A stretch of DNA of 64,000 nt from Rubellimicrobium sp. CFH 75288 (lineage in GTDB: Bacteria > Pseudomonadota > Alphaproteobacteria > Rhodobacterales > Rhodobacteraceae): positions 124,001-188,000 of the forward strand of contig NZ_WYDP01000005.1 of NCBI RefSeq assembly GCF_009904055.1. The letters are read 5' to 3'. The translations under genes and the position numbers were made by a program. Positions 49,860 to 59,333 of this stretch are shown here, one piece after another (positions within the stretch are counted from its first letter, which is position 1; each line of letters begins with the position of its first letter). The notes under the pieces are model-generated. The model was not told the DNA's origin and searched no databases. It saw only the letters and a list, made by a program, of their open reading frames with translations.

Positions 49860-50962
49860 TCCGCCGCCTCCCGCCCCGCGGACTCGCCTGCGGCCCGCGC
49901 GGCCTCCGCCTCGCGGCGCAGGCGCCGGACCAGTTCCAGTTCGGCCTGGAAGTCCACGTAATGGGGCAGCTTGATATGCTCGAGAAAGCCGGTGGCCTGC
50001 ACGTTGTCGCAATGGCCGAGGACGAATTCCTCGTCCCCCGCGGGGGCGCCGGAGAGGTCCTCGCCCAGCTCTCTCGCGCGCAGGGCGCGGTCCACCAGCG
50101 CCATGGCGAGCGCGCGCCGCTCGGCCCGGCCGAAGCTCAGGCCGTAGCCGCGGGTGAACTGGGGCGGCTCGGTCCGGCTGCCGGCGAACTGGTTGACGGT
50201 CTCGCACTCGGTCAGGACGACCTCGCCCAGCTCGATGGCCAGGCCCAGTTCGGGGATCTCGACCTCGACCGAGACGGCGCCGGTCCGCAACTCGCCCACG
50301 AAGGCATGGGTGCGCCCGTAGCCGCGCTGGGTCGAATAGGCGAGCCCGAGCAGGAACCCCTCGTCGCCGCGGGCCAGCACCTGCAGGCGCAGCGCGCGCG
50401 GGGCGGGCAGCTCGAGCGGCTCGCGCGTGAGGTCGGGGGGGGTGGCGTCGCCCGGGGGTTCGGGCTGCAGGAGGCCCTCGGCGCCCAGTGCCTCGGCCAC
50501 GCGCGGCAGGGGGGCGGGGTCGGCAGGCGCGCCCGGCGCGGGGGGCGGATCGACGCCCGCGGCCAGCGCGAAGTCGAGCAGGCGGTGGGTGTAGTCGAAG
50601 GTGGGGCCCAGCACCTGCCCCCCCGGCACGTCCTTGAAGATCGCCGACACGCGCCGGTCGGCCCGCATCGCCCCCGTGTCCACGGGCCGCGAGGCGGCGA
50701 GGCGCGGCAGCGTCGTGCGGAAGGCGCGCAGAAGAAAGATCGCCTCCACGAGGTCGCCGCGCGCCTGCAGGATGGCCAGGGCGGCGAGGTCGGGGTCGTA
50801 GAGCGAGCCCTCGGCCATGACCCGGTCCACGGCCAGCGCCATCCCCTCGCGCAGCTGCGCCACGGTGGGCGCGGGCACCGCCGGGTCGCCGCGCCGCTCC
50901 TCGGCCAGCCAGGCATGGGCGGCGTCGATCGCGGCCTCGCCGCCCTTGACGGCCACGTACAT
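49856..50962 (-). CDS. phnI: C-P lyase subunit PhnI
   Basis: A 368-residue core subunit (E. coli 354 aa) that, with PhnG, H and L, links the phosphonate to ribose triphosphate, displacing adenine from ATP. MYVAVKGGEAAIDAAHAWL is the usual start. RGDPAVPAPTVAQLREGMALAVDRVMAEGSLYD, FKDVPGGQVLGPTFDYTHRLLDFAL and TRGYGLSFGRAERRALAMALVDRAL are conserved, and EFVLGHCDNVQATGFLEHIKLPHYVDFQAEL is the C-terminal signature. Its ATG shares one base with the stop of phnH (TGATG). Confidence 0.95.
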   Translation of the reverse strand: MYVAVKGGEAAIDAAHAWLAEERRGDPAVPAPTVAQLREGMALAVDRVMAEGSLYDPDLAALAILQARGDLVEAIFLLRAFRTTLPRLAASRPVDTGAMRADRRVSAIFKDVPGGQVLGPTFDYTHRLLDFALAAGVDPPPAPGAPADPAPLPRVAEALGAEGLLQPEPPGDATPPDLTREPLELPAPRALRLQVLARGDEGFLLGLAYSTQRGYGRTHAFVGELRTGAVSVEVEIPELGLAIELGEVVLTECETVNQFAGSRTEPPQFTRGYGLSFGRAERRALAMALVDRALRARELGEDLSGAPAGDEEFVLGHCDNVQATGFLEHIKLPHYVDFQAELELVRRLRREAEAARAAGESAGREAAE

Positions 50963-51525
50963 CAGCCGATCCTCGTGCTGCGCGGCAGCGCGGCCAGATG
51001 CGCGCCGCAGGTCAGGAACAGGTCCACGCCCAAGGGATAGCGCGCGGCGTTCTCGCGCAGCGGGCCCAGGGGCTCGGGCAGCGAGAGATGCGCGGCCTCG
51101 CGGATGCCGGGGCCGGTCAGGCGCGCGCCTTCCGGCGCGAGGCGGCCCATCTCGACGATCAGCGTGGCCGAACGGTCGGGATACTCGGCCGTGCCCGCCC
51201 GGAACCGCTCCAGCGGCAGGAGCGAGGGCCAGTCGCCGAGGGCGAAGGCCGCCTCCCCGGCCGGGGCGGGGGGGGCGCCGGTGTGAAAGCGCACCCAGTC
51301 GCGCACCGCCCCGTCGTCCCAGGCCCCGGCCAGGTGCAGAGGCGTCGTCCCGTCGCAGAGCACGAGAAGCAGCACCCCCGCGGCCGGCGACAGCGGCGCG
51401 GGCGGCGCGGCCCCGGCGACGCGGCGGATCGTGCCGGGGCGCGCCATCGCCTCGAGAGCGGCGCGAAAGGCGTGCGCCCCCTCGATCGCCGGGTCGGCGA
51501 AGCCGCCCGAGAGCGCCGCGCTCAT
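50962..51525 (-). CDS. phnH: C-P lyase subunit PhnH
   Basis: A 187-residue subunit (E. coli 194 aa) related to PLP transferases by fold but without the cofactor lysine; it forms part of the PhnGHIJ core. GFADPAIEGAHAFRAALEAMARPGTI is the conserved N-terminal block, followed by LLVLCDGTTPLHL and the GPGIREAAHL segment. The C-terminal FPLGVDL-type motif reads YPLGVDLFLTCG. It overlaps phnG by four bases upstream and phnI by one base downstream. Confidence 0.93.
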   Translation of the reverse strand: MSAALSGGFADPAIEGAHAFRAALEAMARPGTIRRVAGAAPPAPLSPAAGVLLLVLCDGTTPLHLAGAWDDGAVRDWVRFHTGAPPAPAGEAAFALGDWPSLLPLERFRAGTAEYPDRSATLIVEMGRLAPEGARLTGPGIREAAHLSLPEPLGPLRENAARYPLGVDLFLTCGAHLAALPRSTRIG

Positions 51526-51983
51526 TCGTCCTCTCCGCGGGCCAGCGTGAAGAACTCCACCCGTGTAGCCGCGGCCCGACCGGCGCGGGCGCGGCGGCGG
51601 GCCTCCTCCTCGGCCGCGAGGGGGTCAAGGACGGCGCGGCGCACGGCTCCGGCGCGCGGGGTCTGCATGGCGGCATCCACCCGGGCCGCGGCCTCGCAGG
51701 CGGCGCGGTCGCGCCCCTGCACCCAGCCATGCCCCACCGTCCCGCAGGACAGGCGCAGCGTGCCGCGCGTGGCCGTCATCTCGCCGAGGTGGAACGGGGC
51801 GCCTGTGCCGCCGGCCCGGGCGCGGATCATGACGGTGCCGGTCTCGGGGCGGCGGAGCCACTCGACGGGTTCGGGGGGGCCCATCGCCGCGACCAGCTCG
51901 CACAGCCGCGCGGCGGGCGCGCGGGCGCACAGGCCCATCCAGGCCCGCCGCTCGCTCGCCTCCATCGGGTCGTCTGCCGTCAT
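51522..51983 (-). CDS. phnG: C-P lyase subunit PhnG
   Basis: A 153-residue subunit (E. coli 150 aa) and first gene of the G-H-I-J-K-L-N unit. RRAWMGLCARAPAARL is the conserved opening, WLRRPETGTVMIRARAGGTGAPFHLGEMTATRGTLRL the central block, and GHGWVQGRDRAACEAAARVDA the C-terminal helix. I start at the ATG at 51983; the longer frame from 52025 would run into the promoter. A 66-bp gap with a good promoter separates it from the divergent regulator phnF. Confidence 0.93.
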   Translation of the reverse strand: MTADDPMEASERRAWMGLCARAPAARLCELVAAMGPPEPVEWLRRPETGTVMIRARAGGTGAPFHLGEMTATRGTLRLSCGTVGHGWVQGRDRAACEAAARVDAAMQTPRAGAVRRAVLDPLAAEEEARRRARAGRAAATRVEFFTLARGEDE

Positions 51984-52049
51984 GCGCTGGACCGTTCCGC
52001 CTCGTTCTCCTATACAACTAGACAACTACCACAGCAAGGTGAAGCCCGT
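51984..52049 (-). promoter_or_regulatory. phnG/phnF intergenic promoter with direct repeat
   Basis: On the phnG strand TTGCTG (52037-52032), a 17-bp spacer and TATAGG (52014-52009) make a good promoter. ATACAACT / AGACAACT, an 8-bp tandem direct repeat on the plus strand (52012-52027), covers the -10 and the spacer, where a PhnF dimer could bind. The region is markedly AT-richer than its surroundings. No Pho box is seen here. Confidence 0.6.
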
Positions 52050-52769
52050 ATGACAGAACCCCGCCCCTCGCTGCGCCGCTCCGTGGCCGAGGCGTTGCGC
52101 GCCGACCTGCGCGCCGGCCGCTGGCGTCCCGGCGAGAGGCTGCCCTCCGAGGCGGAACTGGCGCTGCGCTTCGGCGTGCATCGCCACACGCTGCGCGAGG
52201 CGCTGGCGCGGCTCGCGGCCGAGGGGCTGGTCGCCTCGCGCCGGGGGGCGGGGCATTTCGTCCTCTCGCCCCCGGCCGAATATCCGATCGGCCGCACGGT
52301 CCGCTTCGGCGAGAACATCCGCGCCGCGGGGCGCCTGCCCGGCCGCGCCGACAGCGTCATCGCCACGCGCGCCGCCGACGCCGAGGAGGCCGGTGCGCTG
52401 CGCCTCGCGCCGGGCGCGCCCGTCCACGTGTACGAGGGGGTCTCGCTCGCCTCGGGCGAGCCGGTGGCGCTGTTCCGCTCGGTCTTTCCGGCCGAGCGGT
52501 TGCCCGGCCTGCCAGAGGCCCTGCGCGCGCAGGGCAGCACCACGGCCGCCCTGGCCGCCTGCGGGGTGGCCGGGCACCGGCGCGTCGTCACGCGGCTCTC
52601 GGCGGTGCCGGCGCTGCCGCACGAGGCGGCGCGGCTGCACCTGGCGCCGCCCGCGGCCCTGTTGCGCTCGGTCTACCTCAACGCCGATCCCGAGGGCAGG
52701 CCGGTCGAATACGGCACGACCCTGTGGGCCGGCGGCCGCGTCACGCTGCGCTTCGACGGAGAGCCGTGA
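52050..52769 (+). CDS. phnF: Phosphonate operon regulator PhnF (GntR/HutC family)
   Basis: A 239-residue regulator. The winged helix spans about 8-70 (LRRSVAEALRADLRAG, LPSEAELALRFGVHRHTLREALARLAAEGLVASRRGAGHFV), and the C-terminal UTRA ligand domain from about 85 contains VHVYEGVSLASGEPVALFRSVFPAERLPGL and PVEYGTTLWAGGRVTLRF. It stands divergent to phnG, the classic PhnF position, and convergent with the acetyltransferase gene, whose stop is only seven bases away. Its ligand is probably a phosphonate or a pathway intermediate. Confidence 0.9.
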   Translation: MTEPRPSLRRSVAEALRADLRAGRWRPGERLPSEAELALRFGVHRHTLREALARLAAEGLVASRRGAGHFVLSPPAEYPIGRTVRFGENIRAAGRLPGRADSVIATRAADAEEAGALRLAPGAPVHVYEGVSLASGEPVALFRSVFPAERLPGLPEALRAQGSTTAALAACGVAGHRRVVTRLSAVPALPHEAARLHLAPPAALLRSVYLNADPEGRPVEYGTTLWAGGRVTLRFDGEP

Positions 52770-52776
52770 CGACCCC

Positions 52777-53394
52777 TCAGCCTCCGTGACGGCACAGGAA
52801 GGCCTCCGCCGACAGCGTGCGGAACGCGTCCAGCTCCTCGCGCAGCCGCTCGTGCGGCCAGTCCCACCACCCGAGCGCGATCATCCGCCGGGCGAGGTCC
52901 GGGGGCAGCCGGTGGCGCAGGGGGCGGGCGGGCACGCCCGCGACGATCGTGTAGGGCGCGACGTCGCGCGTCACCACGGCCCCCGCGCCCACCACCGCCC
53001 CGTGCCCGACCGTCACGCCCGGCCGGACGATCGCGCCGTGGCCGATCCAGCTGTCGTGACCGATCCGCGCCACGCGCGTCGCCCGCGCCGCGAACACCGC
53101 CGCGTCGTCCTGCGCATCCTCCCAGTAGAGGGCCGAGCGGTAGAGGAAGTGGTGCAGCGACGCCCCCTCCAGCGGATGGTCCGTGGGCCCGATCCGCACA
53201 AGGGCGGCGATGTTGGAGAACCGCCCGATCTCGGCATGGGCGATGTCGCAGAACCGGTCGCAATAGGAATAGGCGCCGAGGGTCGCGTGCAGCAGCCGCG
53301 TCCCCTCGCCGATCTCGGTCCAGGGGCCGAAGGTGCAGCCCTCGACTTCGCAGGGGCCGCGGAAGGTGGGGCCTTCGGGCGACAGCCGCCTCAC
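52777..53394 (-). CDS. Phosphonate-associated hexapeptide-repeat acetyltransferase
   Basis: A 205-residue left-handed beta-helix protein of the xenobiotic acetyltransferase type, of the sort regularly linked to phn genes. Hexapeptide repeats run from [29 protein letters not shown] to [44 protein letters not shown] carries the catalytic-type His region. It probably acetylates an aminoalkylphosphonate before or during C-P cleavage, in place of PhnO. The GTG start overlaps the phnE2 stop (GTGA). It closes the phnC-D-E1-E2 transport unit. Confidence 0.82.
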   Translation of the reverse strand: MRRLSPEGPTFRGPCEVEGCTFGPWTEIGEGTRLLHATLGAYSYCDRFCDIAHAEIGRFSNIAALVRIGPTDHPLEGASLHHFLYRSALYWEDAQDDAAVFAARATRVARIGHDSWIGHGAIVRPGVTVGHGAVVGAGAVVTRDVAPYTIVAGVPARPLRHRLPPDLARRMIALGWWDWPHERLREELDAFRTLSAEAFLCRHGG

Positions 53395-54752
53395 GCGGCC
53401 GGCCGGCGCGGTCGCGCCGCCCGGTCGGGAGCGCCGTGAATGATGCGCGCACGCAGCCAGCCCGACGCCGCATCCAGCGCAAAGACCATGACCACGATCA
53501 GGACGATGTAGTAGGTGACCTTCTCCCAGTCGCCCTGCGTCTGGATCGCCTGCGTCAGCAGCAGGCCGATCCCGCCTCCCACGATCGCCCCGATGATCGT
53601 GGAGGAGCGCACGTTGCTCTCGAACAAGTAGAGCACCTGGCTGGCCAGGACGGGGAAGACCTGCGGGATCACGCCCCAGCGCCACTGCATCGCGGGCGAG
53701 GCGCCGGTGGAGGCGACCCCCTCGACCTGCTTGCGGTCCATGTTCTCCAGCGCCTCGGAGAAGAGCTTGCCGAAGGTGCCCGAATCGGTGACCAGGATCG
53801 CCAGCGTCCCCGTCAGCGGACCCGGCCCGAAGGCGCGGCTGAGCGCGATGGTCCAGATCAGCGCGTCCACCCCGCGCACGAAGTCGAACACGCGCCGGAC
53901 GAGAAAGCGCACCGGCCCCAGCGGGTTGACCCCGCGCGCGGCGGCAAAGGCCAGCGGCAGCGCCACCGCCGCCGCGCCCACCGTGCCCAGAAAGGCCATC
54001 AGAACCGTCTCCCAGATCGCCCAGGCCACGTCGGCATGCCGCCAGATCGGGTTGGTCCAGAAGTCCCTCCAGGCCCCGGCGAGGTTCGGCCGCGCCGGGT
54101 CGATCCGCCCGCCCCAGAGGATCTCGGCCGCCGGCCGGCCGTGATAGGGCGAGTCGATGTGGAAGAAGAACATCTCCCAGCCGGGAAAGTAGCGGAAGAC
54201 CTCGGCCCGGCCCGCCGTCACCGTCAGCCGCCCCGCCGGCAGCGTCACGGCTAGGCGCGAGGGGCTTGCATTGGCCCAGGAGGGGGGCGGGTCGGGCAGG
54301 TTCGTGACCACCTCGCCCTCCACGACCCGCGCCTCGAGCACGCCCCAGTCGGGGATGGCGAAACGGATCGCGCCATCGGCGGCAAAGGTCACGGCATGGC
54401 CGTCGGGCAGCTCGACAAGCGTGCCCCCGTCCGGCAGGGGCCGCACCCAGCCGGGCCAGGCCCCCTCGCGATAGGTCGAGCGACGGTTGCCCTCGATCGA
54501 GACCGAGACCGCCGCATTGCGCAGGTCCTGCGTGACATGGACCTTGTGGCTCCAGCTGTCGCGCACGAGGATGGCGGCATTGTCGAGGCGCGCGCGCTGG
54601 CTCAGGCCCATCACGTCGAAGGCCACGAACACATAGGCCAGATACAGAAGCAGCAGCACCGGCACCGACAGCGCGACGAGGCGCCGGCGCCGGAAGCCGC
54701 GCAGCACGCGGCCCTCGAGGTCGGCCCCGGCGGCGGCAGAAAGCGCGGTCAT
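53391..54752 (-). CDS. phnE: Phosphonate ABC transporter permease PhnE (second copy, long form)
   Basis: A 453-residue permease. One membrane helix near 28-50 ([21 protein letters not shown]) is followed by a soluble, probably periplasmic insert of about 180 residues and then a complete PhnE-type permease domain (about 240-440) with the EAA-like loop [23 protein letters not shown]. Ordinary PhnE is near 260-280 aa, so the insert is the odd part. It overlaps phnE1 by four bases; two permeases per transporter are common in alphaproteobacteria. Confidence 0.88.
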   Translation of the reverse strand: MTALSAAAGADLEGRVLRGFRRRRLVALSVPVLLLLYLAYVFVAFDVMGLSQRARLDNAAILVRDSWSHKVHVTQDLRNAAVSVSIEGNRRSTYREGAWPGWVRPLPDGGTLVELPDGHAVTFAADGAIRFAIPDWGVLEARVVEGEVVTNLPDPPPSWANASPSRLAVTLPAGRLTVTAGRAEVFRYFPGWEMFFFHIDSPYHGRPAAEILWGGRIDPARPNLAGAWRDFWTNPIWRHADVAWAIWETVLMAFLGTVGAAAVALPLAFAAARGVNPLGPVRFLVRRVFDFVRGVDALIWTIALSRAFGPGPLTGTLAILVTDSGTFGKLFSEALENMDRKQVEGVASTGASPAMQWRWGVIPQVFPVLASQVLYLFESNVRSSTIIGAIVGGGIGLLLTQAIQTQGDWEKVTYYIVLIVVMVFALDAASGWLRARIIHGAPDRAARPRRPAA

Positions 54753-55600
54753 GCCGCCGCTCCGTGCGTCAGGCGCCGCCGCAGCCGGTCGGAAAGCTGG
54801 TCCACGACGACGATGGTCAGAAACAATACCAGGAAGATCGCCGCCGCCACGTCGAAGCGGCCCTGCCCGAAGGTCATGGCGTTGCGCAACTCGTAGCCGA
54901 TGCCCCCCGCACCCACGAAGCCCAGGATGGCCGAGGCGCGGATGTTGATCTCGAAGCGCAGCAGGCCGTAGCTCAGCCAGTTGGGCGCCACCTGCGGCAT
55001 CACGGCGAGCGCCATGCGCTGACCCCAGTTCGCGCCCGTGGAGGCCAGCCCCTCGACGGGGCGGAGGTCGGCGGCCTCGGCCACCTCGGAGAAGAGCTTG
55101 CCCAGTGCGCCGGCGGTGTGCAGCGCGATGGCGATCATCGCCGGGACCGGCCCGCCCCCCAGCACGAAGATCAGGATCAGCGCGATCACGATCTCGGGCA
55201 CCGCGCGCAGCACGTCCATCACCCGGCGGAACAGCGCCACGCCCCCCGGCCAGGGCGCGAGGCCGCGCGTGGAGAGCAGTGCGAGGCCCATGCCCATCAG
55301 GGCGCCGGCCAGGGTCGCCACGGCGGCGATGTTGATCGTCTCGATCAGGGCCGGGACGGCGCGGGCCATGTGGCCGGGCATCCGGTCGCGCCGCTCCCAG
55401 GCCTCGAGCACGAGGTTGCGAGGAAAGTCGAGGATCTGCGGCAGGCCGGACCAGAACCCGCCCGCGCTGCGCGCATTCACCGTCTGGAACCCGCTCCAGA
55501 GCGCGACGACGAACAGGGCAAGAAGGATGGCGCCCATCAGCCGCCGGCGGCGGACAAGCGCGAGATAGGCTTCGACGGGCGGGACGGCGGTTTGTGCCAT
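54749..55600 (-). CDS. phnE: Phosphonate ABC transporter permease PhnE (first copy)
   Basis: A 283-residue inner-membrane permease with about six helices, of normal PhnE length. The EAA-like loop reads [25 protein letters not shown] near 180-203, closely similar to that of the second copy. [23 protein letters not shown] is the conserved pre-domain segment. It forms a heterodimer with the long permease downstream and is driven by PhnC. It lies 40 bp after phnD. Confidence 0.92.
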   Translation of the reverse strand: MAQTAVPPVEAYLALVRRRRLMGAILLALFVVALWSGFQTVNARSAGGFWSGLPQILDFPRNLVLEAWERRDRMPGHMARAVPALIETINIAAVATLAGALMGMGLALLSTRGLAPWPGGVALFRRVMDVLRAVPEIVIALILIFVLGGGPVPAMIAIALHTAGALGKLFSEVAEAADLRPVEGLASTGANWGQRMALAVMPQVAPNWLSYGLLRFEINIRASAILGFVGAGGIGYELRNAMTFGQGRFDVAAAIFLVLFLTIVVVDQLSDRLRRRLTHGAAA

Positions 55601-55640
55601 GGGTGCGGGCGGAGCGGGGCCGAAGCCCCGCCCCCGGTCC

Positions 55641-56549
55641 TCACTCGCCGATCTCGGCGAGGCGGATCGCGATGATCGTCTCGTAGGCGTCGTGGCCGAT
55701 GGGGGTGAAACCCGCCGTCTCGCCCGCCGCCACGCCGTAGGCGCATTCGGGATCGGCCTCGTGCAGGTTCTCGAGCAGGTCGATCATGGTCTGCTTGACG
55801 TCCTCGGGCAGCGCCTTGCGCAGCACGATCGGCCCCTCGGCGATGGGCTCCGATCGCCAGATCTCCACCAGGTCGTTCATGTCCACGATGCCCGCATCGG
55901 CGGCCCGGCGCAGCGCGCCCGAATTGTAGCCCTCGGACCACTCGCCCAGCCCGTCGGCCCAGGTCACGCCCGCATCCACGTCGCCGTTCAGCACGGCGAT
56001 GATCGTCTGCTCGTGCCCGCCGGTGAAGCGGATGTCGCCGAAGAACTCGCCCGGCTCCATCGAGTAGCCCGCCTGCGGGATCTCCACCTTCGGGATCAGG
56101 TAGCCCGAGGTGGAGTTCGGATCGCCGAAGCCGAACACCTTGCCCTCCAGGTCCGCCAGCGAGGTGATGCCCGAATCGGCGCGGGCGAAGCCGATCGAGT
56201 AATAGGTGTAGGAGCCGTCCTCGTTGGTCTTGACCAGCACGGGCTCCACCGCCTCGGGATTCTCCACATAGACCGCCGCATAGGCCGAGGGGCCGAGCCA
56301 AGCCATGTCGAGCGTCCCGCCCAGCAGCCCCTGGATGACGCCGTTGTAATCCGCCGGCGCAAAGAGCTGGGTCGGCACGCCCAGCGCCTCCTCCGCATAG
56401 GCGCGCAGGCACTCGTTGGAGGCCAGCCGGTCCTGCACGTTCTCGCCGCCGAGCAGGCCGATGCGGAACTGGGTGATCGCCTCCTCCTGCGCCCAGGCCG
56501 CAGGGGCGAGGGCCGTGCTGGCCAGGGCAAGAGCCAAGAGCTTGTTCAT
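55641..56549 (-). CDS. phnD: Phosphonate-binding protein PhnD
   Basis: A 302-residue periplasmic binding protein with a signal peptide ending at AAWAQ (residue 20). FRIGLLGGENVQDRLASNECLRAYAEEALGVPTQLF is the PhnD start; WLGPSAYAAVY and SGYLIPKVEIPQAGY contain contact residues of the ligand site, and FTGGHEQTIIAVLNGDVDAGVTWADGL completes it. It delivers phosphonates to PhnE1/E2. It is 52 bp after phnC and 40 bp before phnE1. Confidence 0.93.
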   Translation of the reverse strand: MNKLLALALASTALAPAAWAQEEAITQFRIGLLGGENVQDRLASNECLRAYAEEALGVPTQLFAPADYNGVIQGLLGGTLDMAWLGPSAYAAVYVENPEAVEPVLVKTNEDGSYTYYSIGFARADSGITSLADLEGKVFGFGDPNSTSGYLIPKVEIPQAGYSMEPGEFFGDIRFTGGHEQTIIAVLNGDVDAGVTWADGLGEWSEGYNSGALRRAADAGIVDMNDLVEIWRSEPIAEGPIVLRKALPEDVKQTMIDLLENLHEADPECAYGVAAGETAGFTPIGHDAYETIIAIRLAEIGE

Positions 56550-56601
56550 CTCCGATCTCCGGGAAGGGGGCCGGGCCGGAACGGCCGGGCCGGACAGGGG
56601 G

Positions 56602-57423
56602 TCAGACCATCGCCTCCGCGTCGCGCACGGGGCGCGGGGTGGGATCGCGGCCGTCGATGGCGGTGGAGGTCGCCTCCTCCGAGAAGGTCTCGTCGGCGCC
56701 GTAGATGTCGCGCGCCACCCCTCGCGTGAGCTGGGCGGGCGTGCCGTCGAAGACCACGCGCCCGTCGCGCATCCCCACGATGCGGTCGCAGTAGCGCCGC
56801 GCGGTGTCCAGCGTGTGGAGGTTGGCGATCACCGTGCGCCCGTCCTCCTCGTGGATGCGGCGCAGCGCGTCCATGACGGTCGCCGCGTTCATCGGATCGA
56901 GCGAGGCGATGGGCTCGTCGGCCAGGATGATACGGGGGTCCTGCATCAGAGCGCGCGCGATGGCCACGCGCTGCTGCTGGCCGCCAGAGAGCGCCTCGGC
57001 CCGCTTGGGCGCGTGCGCGGCGATCCCCAGCCGGTCGAGGATGGCGAGCGCCCGGCGGATGTCCGCCTCGGGCCAGAGCGCGAACAGCGCGGCCAGCGTG
57101 CCGCGCCGGTTCAGCGTCCCGTGCAGCACGTTCGAGACCACGTCGAGCCGGGGCACCAGGTTGAACTGCTGGAAGATCATCGCGCATTGCGCCTGCCAGC
57201 CGCGCCGGGCCGCGCCCCGCAGGGCGGTCACGTCGCGCCCCTCGAACAGCACGCGTCCCTCGGTGGGGTCGGTCAGGCGGTTGATCATCCGCAGCAGCGT
57301 GGACTTGCCCGCCCCCGACCGCCCGATGATGCCGATCATCGCCGGGCGCTCGACCGTCAGGGTCACCCGGTCCACGGCCGTGTTCGCCCCGAAGCGGCGC
57401 GTCAGGTTCTCGATGGCCAGCAT
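56602..57423 (-). CDS. phnC: Phosphonate ABC transporter ATP-binding protein PhnC
   Basis: A 273-residue ATPase. Walker A is GRSGAGKST (34-42), Q-loop [14 protein letters not shown], signature [15 protein letters not shown] and Walker [13 protein letters not shown], followed by the PhnC-type block [37 protein letters not shown] precedes the ATG at 57423. It is the first gene of the transport operon and lies 36 bp downstream of a four-unit Pho box, so it should be induced on phosphate starvation. The C-terminal tail ([14 protein letters not shown]) is not conserved. Confidence 0.94.
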   Translation of the reverse strand: MLAIENLTRRFGANTAVDRVTLTVERPAMIGIIGRSGAGKSTLLRMINRLTDPTEGRVLFEGRDVTALRGAARRGWQAQCAMIFQQFNLVPRLDVVSNVLHGTLNRRGTLAALFALWPEADIRRALAILDRLGIAAHAPKRAEALSGGQQQRVAIARALMQDPRIILADEPIASLDPMNAATVMDALRRIHEEDGRTVIANLHTLDTARRYCDRIVGMRDGRVVFDGTPAQLTRGVARDIYGADETFSEEATSTAIDGRDPTPRPVRDAEAMV

Positions 57424-57459
57424 GGGCGCTCCCTTCCGCTCGGCGCCCGACTACCGGGG

Positions 57460-57503
57460 GGGTGTGACGGTTTCGCTGCAGTTGCGTGACGGTTCGGTGA
57501 CAG
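57460..57503 (-). promoter_or_regulatory. Tandem Pho box upstream of phnC
   Basis: Read toward phnC, four 11-bp units follow without gaps: CTGTCACCGAA (57503-57493), CCGTCACGCAA (57492-57482), CTGCAGCGAAA (57481-57471) and CCGTCACACCC (57470-57460). The C(T/C)GTCAC core at 11-bp spacing is the PhoB recognition pattern. It occupies the -35 position of phnC. Confidence 0.88.
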
Positions 57504-57603
57504 GACGCGCGGGCGCGACGCTCCGCCGCCCGCCCCTCCCTTGAAGGCGGCCGCAGGGCGCTTAGCTCCTGCCCTGCGCCCTCCCCCCGTCCCGGAGTCC
57601 CCC

Positions 57604-59304
57604 ATGACCGGCCGCATCGCGATCGTCGGCACCGGCCCGACCGGCATCTACACGGCCGCGCATCTTCTCGCCGCGCCCGGCCCCCTCGACCTGACGCTGT
57701 TCGAGCAGGCCGAGGAGGCGGGCTGGGGCATGCCCTACGACCCGGACCGCAACGGGCCCGGCATGCTCGCCAACATCGCCAGCATCGAGATCCCGCCCGT
57801 GGGGGGAATGACGCTCGTGGACTGGCTCTCGGCGCAGGACGACGCCGCCCTTGCCGCGCTGGGGGTCGAGCGGGCGGCGATCGACCCGCGCACCTTCTTT
57901 CCCCGCGTCGTGCTCGGCGCCTATTTCCGCGACGGGCTCGCCCGCGTCGTGGCCGGGGGGGTCGCGCGCGGCCACCGCGTCGCCGTCCGCCCCCTGCACC
58001 GGCTCGAGGACGTGGAGCTGCGCGCGGACGACGTGCTCCTGACCTTGCGGGGCCCGGACGGCGAGACGCTGCGCGAGGGCTTCGCGCACGCCGTCCTCGC
58101 CACCGGCCACACATTCCCCGACTGGACCGAGACGCGGCCGGGCTATTTCGTCTCGCCCTATCCCACCGCCGCGCTGCGGGGGCTCACGAACCGCCATGTG
58201 GGCATCCGCGGCACCTCGCTCTCGGCCATCGACGCGGCCGTGGCGGTAGCCCAAGCCAACGGCACCTTCCTGCGCGACGCGGCGGGCCGGCTCGACTTCC
58301 ACCCCCTGCCAGGCGCCGACCGCTTCCGGCTCACGCTGATGTCGCGCAAGGGCCTGCTGCCCGAGGCCGACTTCTTCTTCCCCATCCCCTACGAGCCCTG
58401 CACCCACTGCACCCCCGAGGCCGTGGACGCGCTCTGCGCCGCCGGGCCCTCGGGCCTGCTCGAGGCCGTGTTCGACCTGTTCCGGGCCGAGATCGTGGCC
58501 GCCGATCCCGACTGGGCGGGGCGGGTGGGCCTCGCGCTGCTCGACGCCGACGGCTTCGCCCGCGCCTATTTCGCCGAACGCGAGGCGGCCGATCCCTGGA
58601 CCTGGGCCGCCCGCAACCTCGAGGAATCGGCCGCCGACTACGCCCGCGCGCGCGTGGTCCCCTGGCGCTACGCCATCCTGCGCACGCACGAGACCGTCGC
58701 GCGCATGGTCCCGCACCTCTCGCCCGAGGACCTCGAGCGCTTCCATCGCGGCTGGAAGGCGGTGTTCGTGGACAATTACGCCACCGTTCCCCACGAATCG
58801 ATCGAGCGGCTGCTCGCGCTGCACCGCGCGGGGCGCATCGCCGTGATCCGGCTGGGCCGCGATCACCGCATCGACACAGCGCCCGAAGGAGGCGGCGCCG
58901 TGCTGCACCTGAACGGCGAGGAGACGCGCTTCGACGCCTTTGTCGAGGCCACCGGCCAGCGCGCGCTCGACGCGGCCGACATCCCCTTCCCCAGCCTTCT
59001 CGCCCAGGGCGCGATCCGCCGCCCGCGCCTGCCCGACCGTGCCGTGGGCTGGGACGAGGACGAGCTGCCCCCGCTGCGCGAGGTCCCCGGCGTGGAGCTC
59101 GACGAGGCGTTCCGGCCCGTCAACGCGCTGGGCCTGTCGGACGGGCTCTACTGCCTCGCCCTGCCCTTCCTGCTCCACCGCCACCCCTTCCACCAGGGCA
59201 TCACCAGCGCCGAGGAGATGGCCGCGACCGTGGCCCGCGCGATCCTCGGCGCCGACGAGGGGGCCGCCGCGTCGGCCCGCTCGGCCGTGCTGCTCGCATC
59301 CTGA
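57604..59304 (+). CDS. FAD/NAD(P)-binding protein
   Basis: A 566-residue Rossmann-type flavoprotein. The dinucleotide fold is at the N-terminus (IAIVGTGPTGIYTAAHLL, GxGxxG at 8-13), and a second one near 200 (HVGIRGTSLSAIDAAVAVA). YDPDRNGPGMLANIASIEIPP and FVDNYATVPHESIERLL belong to the family of HI0933/FAD-NAD(P)-binding proteins (PF13454 type) known from antibiotic and siderophore contexts but mostly uncharacterised. It is divergent from phnC with 180 bp between them, and 29 bp before a MOSC-like gene, its likely partner. The substrate is unknown. Confidence 0.75.
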   Translation: MTGRIAIVGTGPTGIYTAAHLLAAPGPLDLTLFEQAEEAGWGMPYDPDRNGPGMLANIASIEIPPVGGMTLVDWLSAQDDAALAALGVERAAIDPRTFFPRVVLGAYFRDGLARVVAGGVARGHRVAVRPLHRLEDVELRADDVLLTLRGPDGETLREGFAHAVLATGHTFPDWTETRPGYFVSPYPTAALRGLTNRHVGIRGTSLSAIDAAVAVAQANGTFLRDAAGRLDFHPLPGADRFRLTLMSRKGLLPEADFFFPIPYEPCTHCTPEAVDALCAAGPSGLLEAVFDLFRAEIVAADPDWAGRVGLALLDADGFARAYFAEREAADPWTWAARNLEESAADYARARVVPWRYAILRTHETVARMVPHLSPEDLERFHRGWKAVFVDNYATVPHESIERLLALHRAGRIAVIRLGRDHRIDTAPEGGGAVLHLNGEETRFDAFVEATGQRALDAADIPFPSLLAQGAIRRPRLPDRAVGWDEDELPPLREVPGVELDEAFRPVNALGLSDGLYCLALPFLLHRHPFHQGITSAEEMAATVARAILGADEGAAASARSAVLLAS

Positions 59305-59333
59305 GGCGGCTTGACGGATCGGGGGGGCGGGCC

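Noticed and set aside
52777-53394. Chloramphenicol acetyltransferase
   Set aside because: The hexapeptide fold is shared with xenobiotic acetyltransferases, but coupling to phnE marks it as the phosphonate-linked type.
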